A stretch of 26,536 bases of DNA from contig JAEZMC010000175.1 in NCBI GenBank assembly GCA_023435805.1, forward strand, positions 1-26,536, in the 5' to 3' direction. Numbering within the stretch: position 1 is the first letter of the stretch; each line of letters begins with the position of its first letter. The notes below the pieces were generated by a model, which was not told the origin of the DNA, ran no database searches, and worked only from the letters and a program-made list of their open reading frames with translations. This document shows positions 1-6,614 of this stretch, piece by piece. This DNA is from Bacillota bacterium (GTDB taxonomy: Bacteria > Bacillota > Clostridia > Acetivibrionales > DTU013). The translations under genes and the position numbers were made by a program.

Positions 1-54
1 ACCCGCAACCTGCTGATTACAAATCAGCTGCTCTACCGATTGAGCTACATCAGC
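1..54 (-). tRNA. tRNA-Thr (anticodon TGT), 3' end cut by window
   Basis: The 5' part of a tRNA read on the minus strand. The acceptor 5' strand GCTGATG begins at 54, followed by a D arm (TAGCTC...GAGCA) and an anticodon arm whose 7-base loop is TTTGTAA, giving anticodon TGT (Thr, codon ACA). The T arm and 3' acceptor strand lie beyond base 1. It is the last visible member of the Val-Asp-Phe-Thr operon, 13 nt after the CCA of tRNA-Phe. Confidence 0.93.
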
Positions 55-67
55 CTACGGACAAAAT

Positions 68-143
68 TGGTGCCTCAGGACAGAATCGAACTGTCGACAC
101 AGGGATTTTCAGTCCCTTGCTCTACCGACTGAGCTACCGAGGC
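68..143 (-). tRNA. tRNA-Phe (anticodon GAA)
   Basis: A complete 76-nt cloverleaf on the minus strand. The acceptor stem GCCTCGG pairs with CTGAGGC (one wobble pair), the anticodon loop CTGAAAA gives GAA (Phe), and a TTCGATT T-loop is present. The 3' CCA is encoded (68-70). It is third in the operon. Its mature 5' end lies 4 nt (ATAT) after a perfect hairpin at 148-171. Confidence 0.97.
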
Positions 144-147
144 ATAT

Positions 148-194
148 GCCCCAAAGGATGTCCTTTGGGGCAATCAAGACCCCCGTGATGGGGG
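148..194 (-). repeat. Two spacer hairpins between tRNA-Asp and tRNA-Phe
   Basis: The spacer holds two inverted repeats. At 148-158/161-171 an 11-base arm (GCCCCAAAGGA) is perfectly self-complementary. At 180-184/190-194 a CCCCC/GGGGG stem encloses a 5-nt loop. Neither is followed by a T-run on the transcribed (minus) strand, so they are unlikely to be terminators. The first ends 4 nt before the mature 5' end of tRNA-Phe. A processing or stability role is inferred. Confidence 0.7.
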
Positions 195-199
195 CAATC

Positions 200-276
200 T
201 GGCGACCCGGAAGGGGCTCGAACCCTCGACCTCTAGCGTGACAGGCTAGCGTTCTAACCAACTGAACTACCGGGCC
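200..276 (-). tRNA. tRNA-Asp (anticodon GTC)
   Basis: A complete 77-nt cloverleaf on the minus strand. The acceptor stem GGCCCGG pairs with CCGGGTC, the discriminator is G, and the CCA is encoded (200-202). The anticodon loop CTGTCAC gives GTC (Asp). It is second in the operon. Its mature 5' end is 4 nt (ATAT) from the hairpin at 281-305, the same geometry as tRNA-Phe. Confidence 0.97.
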
Positions 277-280
277 ATAT

Positions 281-305
281 ATTGCAGAGAGCTTATCTCT
301 GCAAT
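281..305 (-). repeat. Spacer hairpin upstream of tRNA-Asp
   Basis: ATTGCAGAGA (281-290) and TCTCTGCAAT (296-305) form a perfect 10-bp stem around a 5-nt loop. No U-tract follows in the direction of transcription. The stem ends 4 nt before the mature 5' end of tRNA-Asp. Confidence 0.7.
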
Positions 306-330
306 GAAGGATCTCGTTTTGCAAGAATCC

Positions 331-406
331 TGGTGGGCACTATAGGGCTCGAACCTATGACCCCCTGCTTGTAAGGCAGGTGCTCCCCCAGCTGAGCTAA
401 GCGCCC
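331..406 (-). tRNA. tRNA-Val (anticodon TAC)
   Basis: A complete 76-nt cloverleaf on the minus strand. The acceptor stem GGGCGCT pairs with AGTGCCC, and the anticodon loop CTTACAA gives TAC (Val, codon GTA). The CCA is encoded at 331-333. It is the first tRNA of the operon, about 24 nt downstream of the predicted transcription start. Confidence 0.97.
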
Positions 407-436
407 TCGTACCGCTCTTGCCGAGCGACAATAAAT

Positions 437-465
437 AGTATACAAAAATAATATTTCAAAGTCAA
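437..465 (-). promoter_or_regulatory. Sigma-A promoter of the tRNA operon
   Basis: On the minus strand, TTGACT (460-465) and TATACT (437-442) are separated by exactly 17 bp. Transcription should start near 430. The leader then opens with a 5-bp hairpin (413-427) before tRNA-Val at 406. No other gene could use this promoter. Confidence 0.88.
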
Positions 466-574
466 TATCAAAATGCACATTAAATAAAGATTATCGTCGG
501 TGTTCTAAGGATTACTGTTTTATGCTTCTTCATGCTCGGCGGCATGCATTTCCCAAAACACGCTTAAAATACGC

Positions 575-1444
575 CTATATCAGCTCTTTGAGCTCTTCCT
601 CCGTAAAATGGTACCGCTTGTTGCAGAAATGACATTGAAGCTCCGCTCCGTGCTGTTCCTCCGCCATTTCAAGCAATTCCTTCGCGCCGAGGCTGATCAG
701 ATTACGTTCCATCCTATCGCGGCTGCAGTTGCACAGGTAGCTGCAGGGTGTTTTCTCCGTAATCTCAAGCCCCTTTTCACCGAGCAGTTTTTCCAGTACG
801 CCTGACGGATCTATGCCTTCCGACAGCATATAGGTTATGGAATCAGCCAGCATCACCTTCTCTTCCAAATATTCCACCAGGCTTTCATCTGCTCCGGGCA
901 TCAGCTGGATCATATATCCTCCAGCATTTACAACATTTTCATCTGGCCCGACCAGAACCCCCAGCGATACAATGGTCGGCACCTGTTCCGAGTAAGCGTA
1001 ATAATAGGCCAGATCCTCGCCGATCTCGCCGGAAACCAGGTCCACATACCCTACATACGGTTCTTTCAGACCCAGATCCTTTATAACATTGAGATATCCG
1101 TTTTTCCCAACCGCTGCGGCAACATCAAATTTTCCGACCGCATTGAGCGGCAGATAAACCTGTGGATGGTAGACATAACCGCGTACGTTGGAATGGGAGT
1201 CTGATACGGCAATAATCCCCCCAAGTGGTCCGTCACCTTTTATCTGCAAGGTCAGGACATCTTTTTCATTCTTAAACATTCTTGACATCATGGCAGCTGC
1301 CGTCAGCGTCCTGCCCAGTGCGGCAGAAGCGACACCGGAGGTTCCATGCACGGCATGGGCTTCCTGTACAAGTCCTGTCGTTAGTGCTGCAAAGGCTCTT
1401 ATCTGGCCTTCTGCAGCTGTGGCTCTTATGATATGGTCTTCCAT
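575..1444 (-). CDS. hslO: Hsp33 redox-regulated chaperone
   Basis: A 289-residue Hsp33 family protein, a cytosolic holdase chaperone that binds unfolding proteins under oxidative stress. The decisive feature is the C-terminal redox switch: Cys238-x-Cys240, then 30 residues, then Cys271-x-x-Cys274 (CHFC), the standard CXC-X27-32-CXXC zinc site. Reduced cysteines bind zinc and keep the chaperone off; oxidation unfolds the linker. The start at 1444 is chosen because AAGGAG lies 5 nt upstream and the family begins with this M-x-D-x-I-I-R-A-T-A motif. An in-frame ATG farther upstream would run back through the cold-shock gene's terminator. The gene is complete and of normal length. It lies downstream of csp, and a terminator separates the two, so its own promoter (not identified) or read-through must drive it. 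Confidence 0.97.
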   Translation of the reverse strand: MEDHIIRATAAEGQIRAFAALTTGLVQEAHAVHGTSGVASAALGRTLTAAAMMSRMFKNEKDVLTLQIKGDGPLGGIIAVSDSHSNVRGYVYHPQVYLPLNAVGKFDVAAAVGKNGYLNVIKDLGLKEPYVGYVDLVSGEIGEDLAYYYAYSEQVPTIVSLGVLVGPDENVVNAGGYMIQLMPGADESLVEYLEEKVMLADSITYMLSEGIDPSGVLEKLLGEKGLEITEKTPCSYLCNCSRDRMERNLISLGAKELLEMAEEQHGAELQCHFCNKRYHFTEEELKELI

Positions 1445-1480
1445 TGTTGCTCCTTTAAACAAACCGGATTTGAATATGAT

Positions 1481-1509
1481 AAAACCCCGATAGGTCGTAT
1501 CGGGGTTTT
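1481..1509 (-). terminator. Rho-independent terminator of the cold-shock gene
   Basis: A perfect 12-base palindrome, AAAACCCCGATA, a 5-nt loop, then TATCGGGGTTTT. The G/C core is flanked by A- and T-runs, so it could work on both strands. On the minus strand it lies about 45 nt after the csp stop. A second, A/T-only 9-bp hairpin (1531-1551) immediately follows that stop. Confidence 0.8.
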
Positions 1510-1551
1510 GCATGCTGGCTTAGATTTATGTTAAAGTTTCACAAACTTTAA

Positions 1552-1755
1552 TTACATAGCCCTCGTTACGTTTGCAGCCTGGGGGCCTTTGGCACCTTCA
1601 ACTACATCGAACTCTACTTCAGCACCTTCTTCGAGGGTCTTGAACCCATCCATAGTAATTGCTGAAAAGTGAACGAACACGTCGTTTCCGTTTTCTCTTT
1701 CAATGAAGCCAAAACCCTTCTCAGCATTAAACCACTTAACTCTTCCTCTTTGCAT
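1552..1755 (-). CDS. Cold-shock protein, CspA/CspB family
   Basis: A 67-residue single cold-shock domain, the normal length for the family. Such proteins bind single-stranded RNA and DNA and act as RNA chaperones. Both nucleic-acid motifs are present: RNP1 KGFGFI (residues 13-18) and RNP2 DVFVHF (25-30). The start at 1755 has AGGAGG 9 nt upstream; longer in-frame readings extend into the leader and are not needed. The gene stands alone between its own promoter (1824-1853) and a terminator (1481-1509). Its leader is about 60 nt and contains a weak CTGGC/GCCAG pairing that might contribute to temperature control, which is inference only. Confidence 0.97.
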   Translation of the reverse strand: MQRGRVKWFNAEKGFGFIERENGNDVFVHFSAITMDGFKTLEEGAEVEFDVVEGAKGPQAANVTRAM

Positions 1756-1823
1756 TACTAAAAACCTCCTGAATTTAACTTGGGCCTGGCTGCACATTAT
1801 GCCTTTTTTGCCAGACCTTTTTA

Positions 1824-1853
1824 AGTGTAACACATCCTTTCATGGCTTGTCAA
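1824..1853 (-). promoter_or_regulatory. Extended -10 promoter of the cold-shock gene
   Basis: On the minus strand, TTGACA (1848-1853) is followed after 18 bp by TACACT (1824-1829), which is preceded by TG one base upstream (an extended -10). Predicted start is near 1817, giving a leader of about 60 nt. Confidence 0.7.
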
Positions 1854-1964
1854 TGATGAAGATTACATAATCCCAATCCTGTCACCGCGAAAGTTTCCTT
1901 AGAAATGTTATGTTTTTATATTTACCACATTTGCAATTGATTATTCAAATCAAAACCAGTAAAT

Positions 1965-2714
1965 TTATCCTTCTTTTTTGCAAACATAAAACTGCCTTTC
2001 ATCCCTGTCCGACGGCTTTTTAAAACCAAAACCGCCATATATCGCGTCAAGCCTTAACCCAGCAGCTTTTATCATAGCAGCCAGCTCCTCGCCGGAGTAC
2101 GCACGCTCATAATGCACCTCATCAAACCTCCGGTAGAGCTCGCCTTCCCTGGCAAAGAACGTAAGGTCGAAACGGCATATTCTGCTCGCCCTGTCATAAT
2201 TATTCTGCCATATGTAGGATACATCATCATCCGTCTGGTAAAATACATTCGACGAAAGGATATGCTCAAGCTTATAGGGCGTATTAATATCAAAAATGAA
2301 TAGTCCGCCCGGGTTCAGGTAATTGTTCACAAGCTTGAAAAGACGCTTGAGGTCGTTTTTGTAGGTAACATAATTTACACTGTCCAAAAGACACGTAATC
2401 ACGTCCACTGTTCCGTAAAGCTCAAAGGAAGTCATGTCCTGGTTTAAAAAGAGGATGTCCGCACCGGCCTCCAGGGCTTTTTTCCGGGCACAGCTCAGCA
2501 TTTCCGGAGATGAATCAATGCCGATCATCTCGCAGCCTTTCTTAGCCATTTCCAGGCAGAAGCTGCCCGTTCCGCACCCCAGGTCCGCGACCAGTCCTGG
2601 TTCCAGCCTGTTTCTCCTGCATATCTCTTCTATATAGCAGGCCCACTCCGAGTAATCTATATCACCCATCAGCCTGTCATAATAAAATGCAAAATCATTA
2701 TAAATCGCTATCAC
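1965..2714 (-). CDS. Class I SAM-dependent methyltransferase
   Basis: A 249-residue protein with a Rossmann-type methyltransferase fold. The glycine-rich SAM motif VADLGCGTG is at residues 42-50, the acidic strand-2 end is GIDSSPEML, and a post-motif region contains DVITCLLDSVNY. The N-terminus (YNDFAFYYDRLM) is typical of a clostridial group of small class I methyltransferases. The substrate cannot be told from sequence. The start is GTG at 2714 with a GGGTGGG stretch directly before it. This is a poor Shine-Dalgarno spacing, so the start is less certain than for its neighbours, though homologues begin near here. It lies between the spore protein gene and csp on the same strand. Confidence 0.88.
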   Translation of the reverse strand: MIAIYNDFAFYYDRLMGDIDYSEWACYIEEICRRNRLEPGLVADLGCGTGSFCLEMAKKGCEMIGIDSSPEMLSCARKKALEAGADILFLNQDMTSFELYGTVDVITCLLDSVNYVTYKNDLKRLFKLVNNYLNPGGLFIFDINTPYKLEHILSSNVFYQTDDDVSYIWQNNYDRASRICRFDLTFFAREGELYRRFDEVHYERAYSGEELAAMIKAAGLRLDAIYGGFGFKKPSDRDERQFYVCKKEG

Positions 2715-2797
2715 CCCACCCGGTTATTCAAAACGGACATTTTGGCAGCACACAGCAGGTATGCGGCACCTCTTTACAATATTACTCCAACTCCGGC

Positions 2798-2828
2798 AAA
2801 AAAGAAAGGAGCTGCTTGCTACAGCCCC
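2798..2828 (-). terminator. Terminator of the spore protein gene
   Basis: On the minus strand, GGGGCTG (2822-2828), a 7-nt loop and CAGCTCC (2808-2814) form a stem with one G-U pair, followed by TTTCTTTTTT (2798-2807). The spore protein's stop codon lies in the loop. Confidence 0.8.
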
Positions 2829-2998
2829 CTCTGCTCCGGTTTGACGTCCGTACCGGTTTTTCTTCTTTTTGATACCAGCCCGCCAATTTTGCCGGTTTCT
2901 TTTGGTGAGAGGCTCTTCCATCCGAATTTCAACACTTTTTCGGCAAGCCCCAGTTCACTTGCTATTTCAAATTTTAGCATATCCTGCTGTTTTTCCAT
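2819..2998 (-). CDS. Small acid-soluble spore protein, alpha/beta type
   Basis: A 59-residue protein. The N-terminal block KFEIASELGL (residues 9-18) matches the alpha/beta SASP helix that contains the germination protease site. The C-terminal block SPKETGKIGGLVSKR (31-45) matches the DNA-contacting second motif with its E-T-G-x-I-G-G core. Such proteins coat spore DNA in its A-like form and protect it from UV and heat. An AGAGGTG ribosome site lies 6 nt before the ATG. The terminator overlaps the stop codon, so the gene is probably monocistronic. It is compact compared with the usual 60-75 residues of major SASPs. The exact subtype is not assigned. Confidence 0.88.
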   Translation of the reverse strand: MEKQQDMLKFEIASELGLAEKVLKFGWKSLSPKETGKIGGLVSKRRKTGTDVKPEQRGL

Positions 2999-3028
2999 CT
3001 CTCACACCTCTTACGAATTATTTATAGG

Positions 3029-3057
3029 TATTTTGCGGAAAAATCAGCCTTTTATAC
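3029..3057 (-). promoter_or_regulatory. Possible sigma-G/sigma-F promoter for the spore protein
   Basis: On the minus strand, GTATA (3053-3057) fits the forespore -35 pattern GHATR. After 17 bp comes CAAAATA (3029-3035), a 6/7 match to CATnHTA. The known spacing is about 18 bp, so this is one short. It ends about 30 nt before the start codon and overlaps the end of the protease gene. The assignment rests on context and partial consensus. Confidence 0.4.
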
Positions 3058-3058
3058 G

Positions 3059-4288
3059 TTATTTTGAAGCCATTTTATCCTTTATTGTTTCAATGGCGGA
3101 TTTAAGCTGTATGTCCTTGTCCTTGGGAATCTGCGACACAGGTGTGTTCTTGTACTCCGCCGCCACGTCAATTTCGATATCCGGCTTGATGCCTATCCCC
3201 TGTATGCAGACTCCTGACGGAGTAAAATACCTGGATATGGTTACCTTGATGCCTGAACCGTCGCTGAGCTGCCGCAGCTCCTGCACAAGGCCTTTCCCAA
3301 AGGTCTTGGTTCCCACCAACGTGCCCCAGGCATTATCCTTCACCGCTCCTGCAAGGATTTCCGAGGCGCTGGCGCTGTTTCCGTTTGTCAGAACAGCTAT
3401 CGGAACATCAAGGTTGGATTTGTTTGACAGCTTTACCTGCCTTTTTCCCTCCCGGTCCTCCGTATACACGATCGTACCCTCGGGAAGCAGCCTATCTGCG
3501 ATTTCTACCACCTGTTCATACGATCCGCCGGGATTATCCCTAAGATCGATTATAAGGCCCTTAATGCCCTTTGCAAGCATTTTATCGAGATCATTTTTAA
3601 AGTATTTTGCTATTTCGCTGTCAAACATAACAAGTTTGATATAGCCGATATTGCCATCAAGGATTTCACTTTTGATGTTAGACGCTTTTATCCTTTTCCG
3701 TGTTATGTCAAATTGATGGTATTTATCTTCAGAAGGCCTGTAAACGGTTATTTTAACCTTGGTGTTTTCTGTCCCTTTGATCATGCTGATAATCATATTT
3801 TCATCACGGATAGCTGTAACGTCTGTATCATCAACCTTCACGATTTTGTCGCCCTGTTTGATTCCCGCCAGCTTTGCCGGCGAATTGTCAAAGGGTTCAA
3901 TGACCGTCAGCAGCCCGTTTGTATCCGTGTTTACCGTAACACCGATGCCGACATAGCTTCCCTCCGATTTTTCCATGAAAGCCTTCATCTGTTCCTTCGT
4001 AAAATAAACAGTATACGGATCCTTCAGAGAATTTGCCAGGCCGCCTACCGCTCCTTCTATCAGTGTGTTTTCATCGACCTCTTGGTAATAGTCGTCTATA
4101 AGGATCTTCCGTACCTGATTGAACTTGTTCACATTTTCAGCACTGACGGTTTTTGCATCAAAGCTGATCGTATATCTGTTACTATACGAAATGACTTCAT
4201 AAATCACTACCGTGGTTGCAAATATCGAGAGAATAACTGCAGCTGCTGCAATAACGGCAACTTGCCGGAATGAAAACTTCCTATCCAT
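3059..4288 (-). CDS. S41 family carboxy-terminal processing peptidase (CtpA/CtpB-like)
   Basis: A 409-residue secreted or membrane-anchored serine protease. Order: one N-terminal membrane segment (residues 10-31), a dimerisation/N-terminal domain (50-105), a PDZ domain (about 108-185, with VGIGV and the IKQGDKIVKVDD loop), and the S41 peptidase domain. The Ser/Lys pair is visible as Ser307 in the GNSASASE motif and Lys332 in TKTFGKGLVQ, with Gln336. The fold motif DLRDNPGG is at 248-255. It is the last gene after ftsE-ftsX-M23 on the same strand, an arrangement frequent in Firmicutes. There it may process the cell-wall hydrolase or other envelope proteins, and in sporulating bacteria CtpB cuts SpoIVFA. 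GGAG lies upstream of the ATG. A 241-bp gap with a weak terminator separates it from the M23 gene. Confidence 0.96.
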   Translation of the reverse strand: MDRKFSFRQVAVIAAAAVILSIFATTVVIYEVISYSNRYTISFDAKTVSAENVNKFNQVRKILIDDYYQEVDENTLIEGAVGGLANSLKDPYTVYFTKEQMKAFMEKSEGSYVGIGVTVNTDTNGLLTVIEPFDNSPAKLAGIKQGDKIVKVDDTDVTAIRDENMIISMIKGTENTKVKITVYRPSEDKYHQFDITRKRIKASNIKSEILDGNIGYIKLVMFDSEIAKYFKNDLDKMLAKGIKGLIIDLRDNPGGSYEQVVEIADRLLPEGTIVYTEDREGKRQVKLSNKSNLDVPIAVLTNGNSASASEILAGAVKDNAWGTLVGTKTFGKGLVQELRQLSDGSGIKVTISRYFTPSGVCIQGIGIKPDIEIDVAAEYKNTPVSQIPKDKDIQLKSAIETIKDKMASK

Positions 4289-4336
4289 AAATCACGCTCC
4301 TCAAACAAGCTGGTTCTATATATCTTATGCGTCCAT

Positions 4337-4367
4337 AAAAACAAATAACCCCGGTTTTTATACCAGG
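4337..4367 (-). terminator. Weak terminator after the M23 peptidase gene
   Basis: On the minus strand, CCTGG and CCGGG (one G-U pair) flank an 8-nt A/T loop, followed by TTATTTGTTTTT. It is a short stem, so partial read-through into the S41 peptidase gene is likely. The rest of the 4289-4529 gap shows no gene. It does contain a separate plus-strand-oriented hairpin (4479-4506). Confidence 0.4.
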
Positions 4368-4478
4368 ATTAAAGGGAACGCGGCATATCCCCCGGGAGTC
4401 CGGCATACTGACAGCAACGGCGGGAATGTCTCTGCACTGGAGAAGAGCCCATTCCGCCGAATAAAACAACCAGGTGCC

Positions 4479-4506
4479 GGCAGCAGGAAATGCTGCCTTT
4501 TATTTA
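4479..4506 (+). terminator. Terminator-like hairpin facing the plus strand
   Basis: GGCAGCA, a 5-nt loop (GGAAA) and TGCTGCC form a perfect 7-bp stem followed on the plus strand by TTTTATTTAA. The genes on both sides are on the minus strand, where this element has an A-run instead of a T-run, so it would only terminate plus-strand (antisense) transcripts, or act as a 3' structure. Confidence 0.45.
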
Positions 4507-4529
4507 AGCTGTTTGTATGTTAATTTAAA

Positions 4530-5669
4530 TTATTTGCTCAAATACCCAGACAACGGATTTTTCGGCACACCGTCCACCCTGACTTCGAAATGCAGGTGGG
4601 GTCCGGTGGATAATCCCGTGCTGCCGACTTTTGCGATCACTTCTCCTGCCTTGACTTCATCCCCTGCCTTTACAAGAAGCTTGCTTGCATGGGCATACAG
4701 TGTGGTAATACCGCCGCCGTGGTCAATTACGACCATTTTACCGTAACCGCCGCTATTGTCGTACTGTGCCATGATGACCGTACCCTTGTTGGCCGCTACG
4801 ATGGAATTACCGGAATCCGCCCCTATATCGATACCGGTGTGCATTTTGTATTTCCTAAGGATCGGATGCTTTCTCGTCCCGAAGCTCGATGTAACGTTTT
4901 GAGAACTGGGAACCGGCCAGGTCATGGTCCCGCCGGCATATTTTTTGTTCTTCTTTGAAAGGTTCTTAATGACGCTGTTCAGCCTGTTGGATTCGGCAAT
5001 CTGCGCATCAATATCCTTTTCAAGCTTGGCAAGCTCTGCCTTGCTTCTGGTAATCTGGTTTTCAAGCTCCGCTCTTGACGCTTTCAGCGAAGTAAGCCGT
5101 TCCTTCTTGTCGCTGGCTTTTTGCTCAAGCAGTTGCTTGGCCTGCTGCTGCAGCTGCTTTTTATATTCGACATCCAGCTTTGCTTCGTTCAGGTCATTAA
5201 TTATTTCGTTATCATTTCTGGAAATGACGGACATGTACTGCAGTCTTTCATAAAATTCAACAAGGTTCTTTGATTCAAACAATATATCAAGCTTTGTGGT
5301 GCTTGAATTCTGGTACATGACCTTCAGTCTTGTTTTCAGCAGCTCACGCTGCTGGTTGTAATTCGCCTCAGCTTCTGCGAGCGCCTTTTCAGTCTGCCTG
5401 AGGTTTTCCTCCGCATCGCCTATTTGCTTGACAAGCTCCGCATACGCATTATTCTCTGCAGCCTGTGCATTTGCCACACTCTTCTTCTGTTGCTCGAGCT
5501 TTGCCTTTTCTTCAAGGACCTTTTTCTTATCCGCATTCAGTTTGCCGATCCGACTGTCAACTGATGATTTCGCATTCTTTGCCGAGCTTAGTTCATCCGC
5601 CATTACAGGCATAACAGATGTTACCAGAAAAACAGCAACAAGAAGAGTTACAATCGCCAATCTTTTCAC
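4530..5669 (-). CDS. M23 peptidase with coiled-coil domain (EnvC-like murein hydrolase)
   Basis: A 379-residue secreted cell-wall hydrolase. A signal peptide covers residues 1-24 (hydrophobic core to 22, cleavage probably after MPVMA). A long coiled coil follows (about 27-235), interrupted near 115-150. The C-terminal M23 domain (250-379) has the zinc ligands His277 and Asp281 in HTGIDIGA and His360 in HLHFEV, plus the catalytic His327 in YAHAS. All active-site residues are kept, so it should be an active endopeptidase, unlike degenerate EnvC. Its place directly downstream of ftsX predicts that its coiled coil contacts the FtsX extracellular loop. Start is GTG at 5669, with GGAGG 9 nt upstream. 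It is 45 nt after ftsX, in the same operon. Confidence 0.95.
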   Translation of the reverse strand: MKRLAIVTLLVAVFLVTSVMPVMADELSSAKNAKSSVDSRIGKLNADKKKVLEEKAKLEQQKKSVANAQAAENNAYAELVKQIGDAEENLRQTEKALAEAEANYNQQRELLKTRLKVMYQNSSTTKLDILFESKNLVEFYERLQYMSVISRNDNEIINDLNEAKLDVEYKKQLQQQAKQLLEQKASDKKERLTSLKASRAELENQITRSKAELAKLEKDIDAQIAESNRLNSVIKNLSKKNKKYAGGTMTWPVPSSQNVTSSFGTRKHPILRKYKMHTGIDIGADSGNSIVAANKGTVIMAQYDNSGGYGKMVVIDHGGGITTLYAHASKLLVKAGDEVKAGEVIAKVGSTGLSTGPHLHFEVRVDGVPKNPLSGYLSK

Positions 5670-5714
5670 TAAACCAAACCTCCGTACTTAAATATATATT
5701 TCAGGGATATCCCC

Positions 5715-6614
5715 TTACACCCGCAGATGTCTTCGTATCGACAGAAAGCTCCCAATGGCGCCGACAATTACTCCGATTGCCGTATAGGATATGATCATCT
5801 CAAACCAGATATCATTAATCCGGATCATTTTGATCAAATCTGTCTCCATCGATAAAAGGTCTGTTGAAAATTTCCCTTCAATGGCATTATAACCGTATGA
5901 GGATATAATAAACGCAAGAACCGCTCCCGCTAATCCAATTATAACACCTTCTACCACAAAAGGCCAGCGTATAAACCAATCTGTGGCACCGATATATTTC
6001 ATAATGTTAATTTCCTTGCGTCTTGCAAACACAGTAAGCTTGATTGTATTTGATATAATAAATATCGATATCACTAAAAGTATGATCAACATGAAGCTGC
6101 TTATAAATTTAACCCAATAGGATACTCTTGATATGATCTCAATCGTATCCTGTGAATAACTTACTTTTTCAATACCACTGGTGGTTTCAAGGGCTCTGAC
6201 CACTTCGTTGCTGTCGGCCGTATCCTTCAATTTTATTATGAAGGAAATGGGAAATATATTTTCATCATAGCCTTCCAGCACCGCTGCATCCTTACCGAGC
6301 CGCTCTTCCATTTTCTTAAGCGCTTCCTGTTTTGTCACCTTTTGATATGTAGCAATTTTCTCGTTATTTTTTATACTGTTCTCCACCATCTGCACCTGGG
6401 TATCGTCCAGCACGGGATAACAGAAGGCCTCAAGCTGTGGCTGCTCCTTCAGCATGTTGATGTTCAGCTCCAGATTGAACGCAATCAAAAGGAAAAAACC
6501 GAAAATAACGAGCGTCGCCACCACAATAATAATCGACGCAAGTGACATCAGCTTGTTTCTATATGAATTGATAAAACCTTCTTTAACTATATGCCTGACT
6601 GTTCTTATCCTCAT
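5715..6614 (-). CDS. ftsX: Cell division ABC transporter permease-like protein FtsX
   Basis: A 299-residue membrane protein with the FtsX layout. It has a cytoplasmic N-tail, a first membrane helix (24-46), a large extracellular domain (about 50-165), then three helices (168-189, 219-240, 272-293). The conserved cytoplasmic stretch after helix 2 (FARRKEINIMKYIGAT, 196-211) contacts FtsE. FtsEX does not transport; it passes ATP-driven conformational change to cell-wall hydrolases outside. The next gene encodes such a hydrolase. Its start overlaps the 3' end of ftsE by 32 nt, indicating translational coupling. Confidence 0.96.
   Translation of the reverse strand: MRIRTVRHIVKEGFINSYRNKLMSLASIIIVVATLVIFGFFLLIAFNLELNINMLKEQPQLEAFCYPVLDDTQVQMVENSIKNNEKIATYQKVTKQEALKKMEERLGKDAAVLEGYDENIFPISFIIKLKDTADSNEVVRALETTSGIEKVSYSQDTIEIISRVSYWVKFISSFMLIILLVISIFIISNTIKLTVFARRKEINIMKYIGATDWFIRWPFVVEGVIIGLAGAVLAFIISSYGYNAIEGKFSTDLLSMETDLIKMIRINDIWFEMIISYTAIGVIVGAIGSFLSIRRHLRV

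Noticed and set aside
109..478. Protein-like reading frames across the tRNA operon.
   Set aside because: They run through tRNA cloverleaf sequences and have no ribosome sites.
3713..4273. A 186-codon plus-strand frame opposite the S41 protease gene.
   Set aside because: The minus-strand protein has full catalytic motifs; the opposite frame shows no known domain and no ribosome site.
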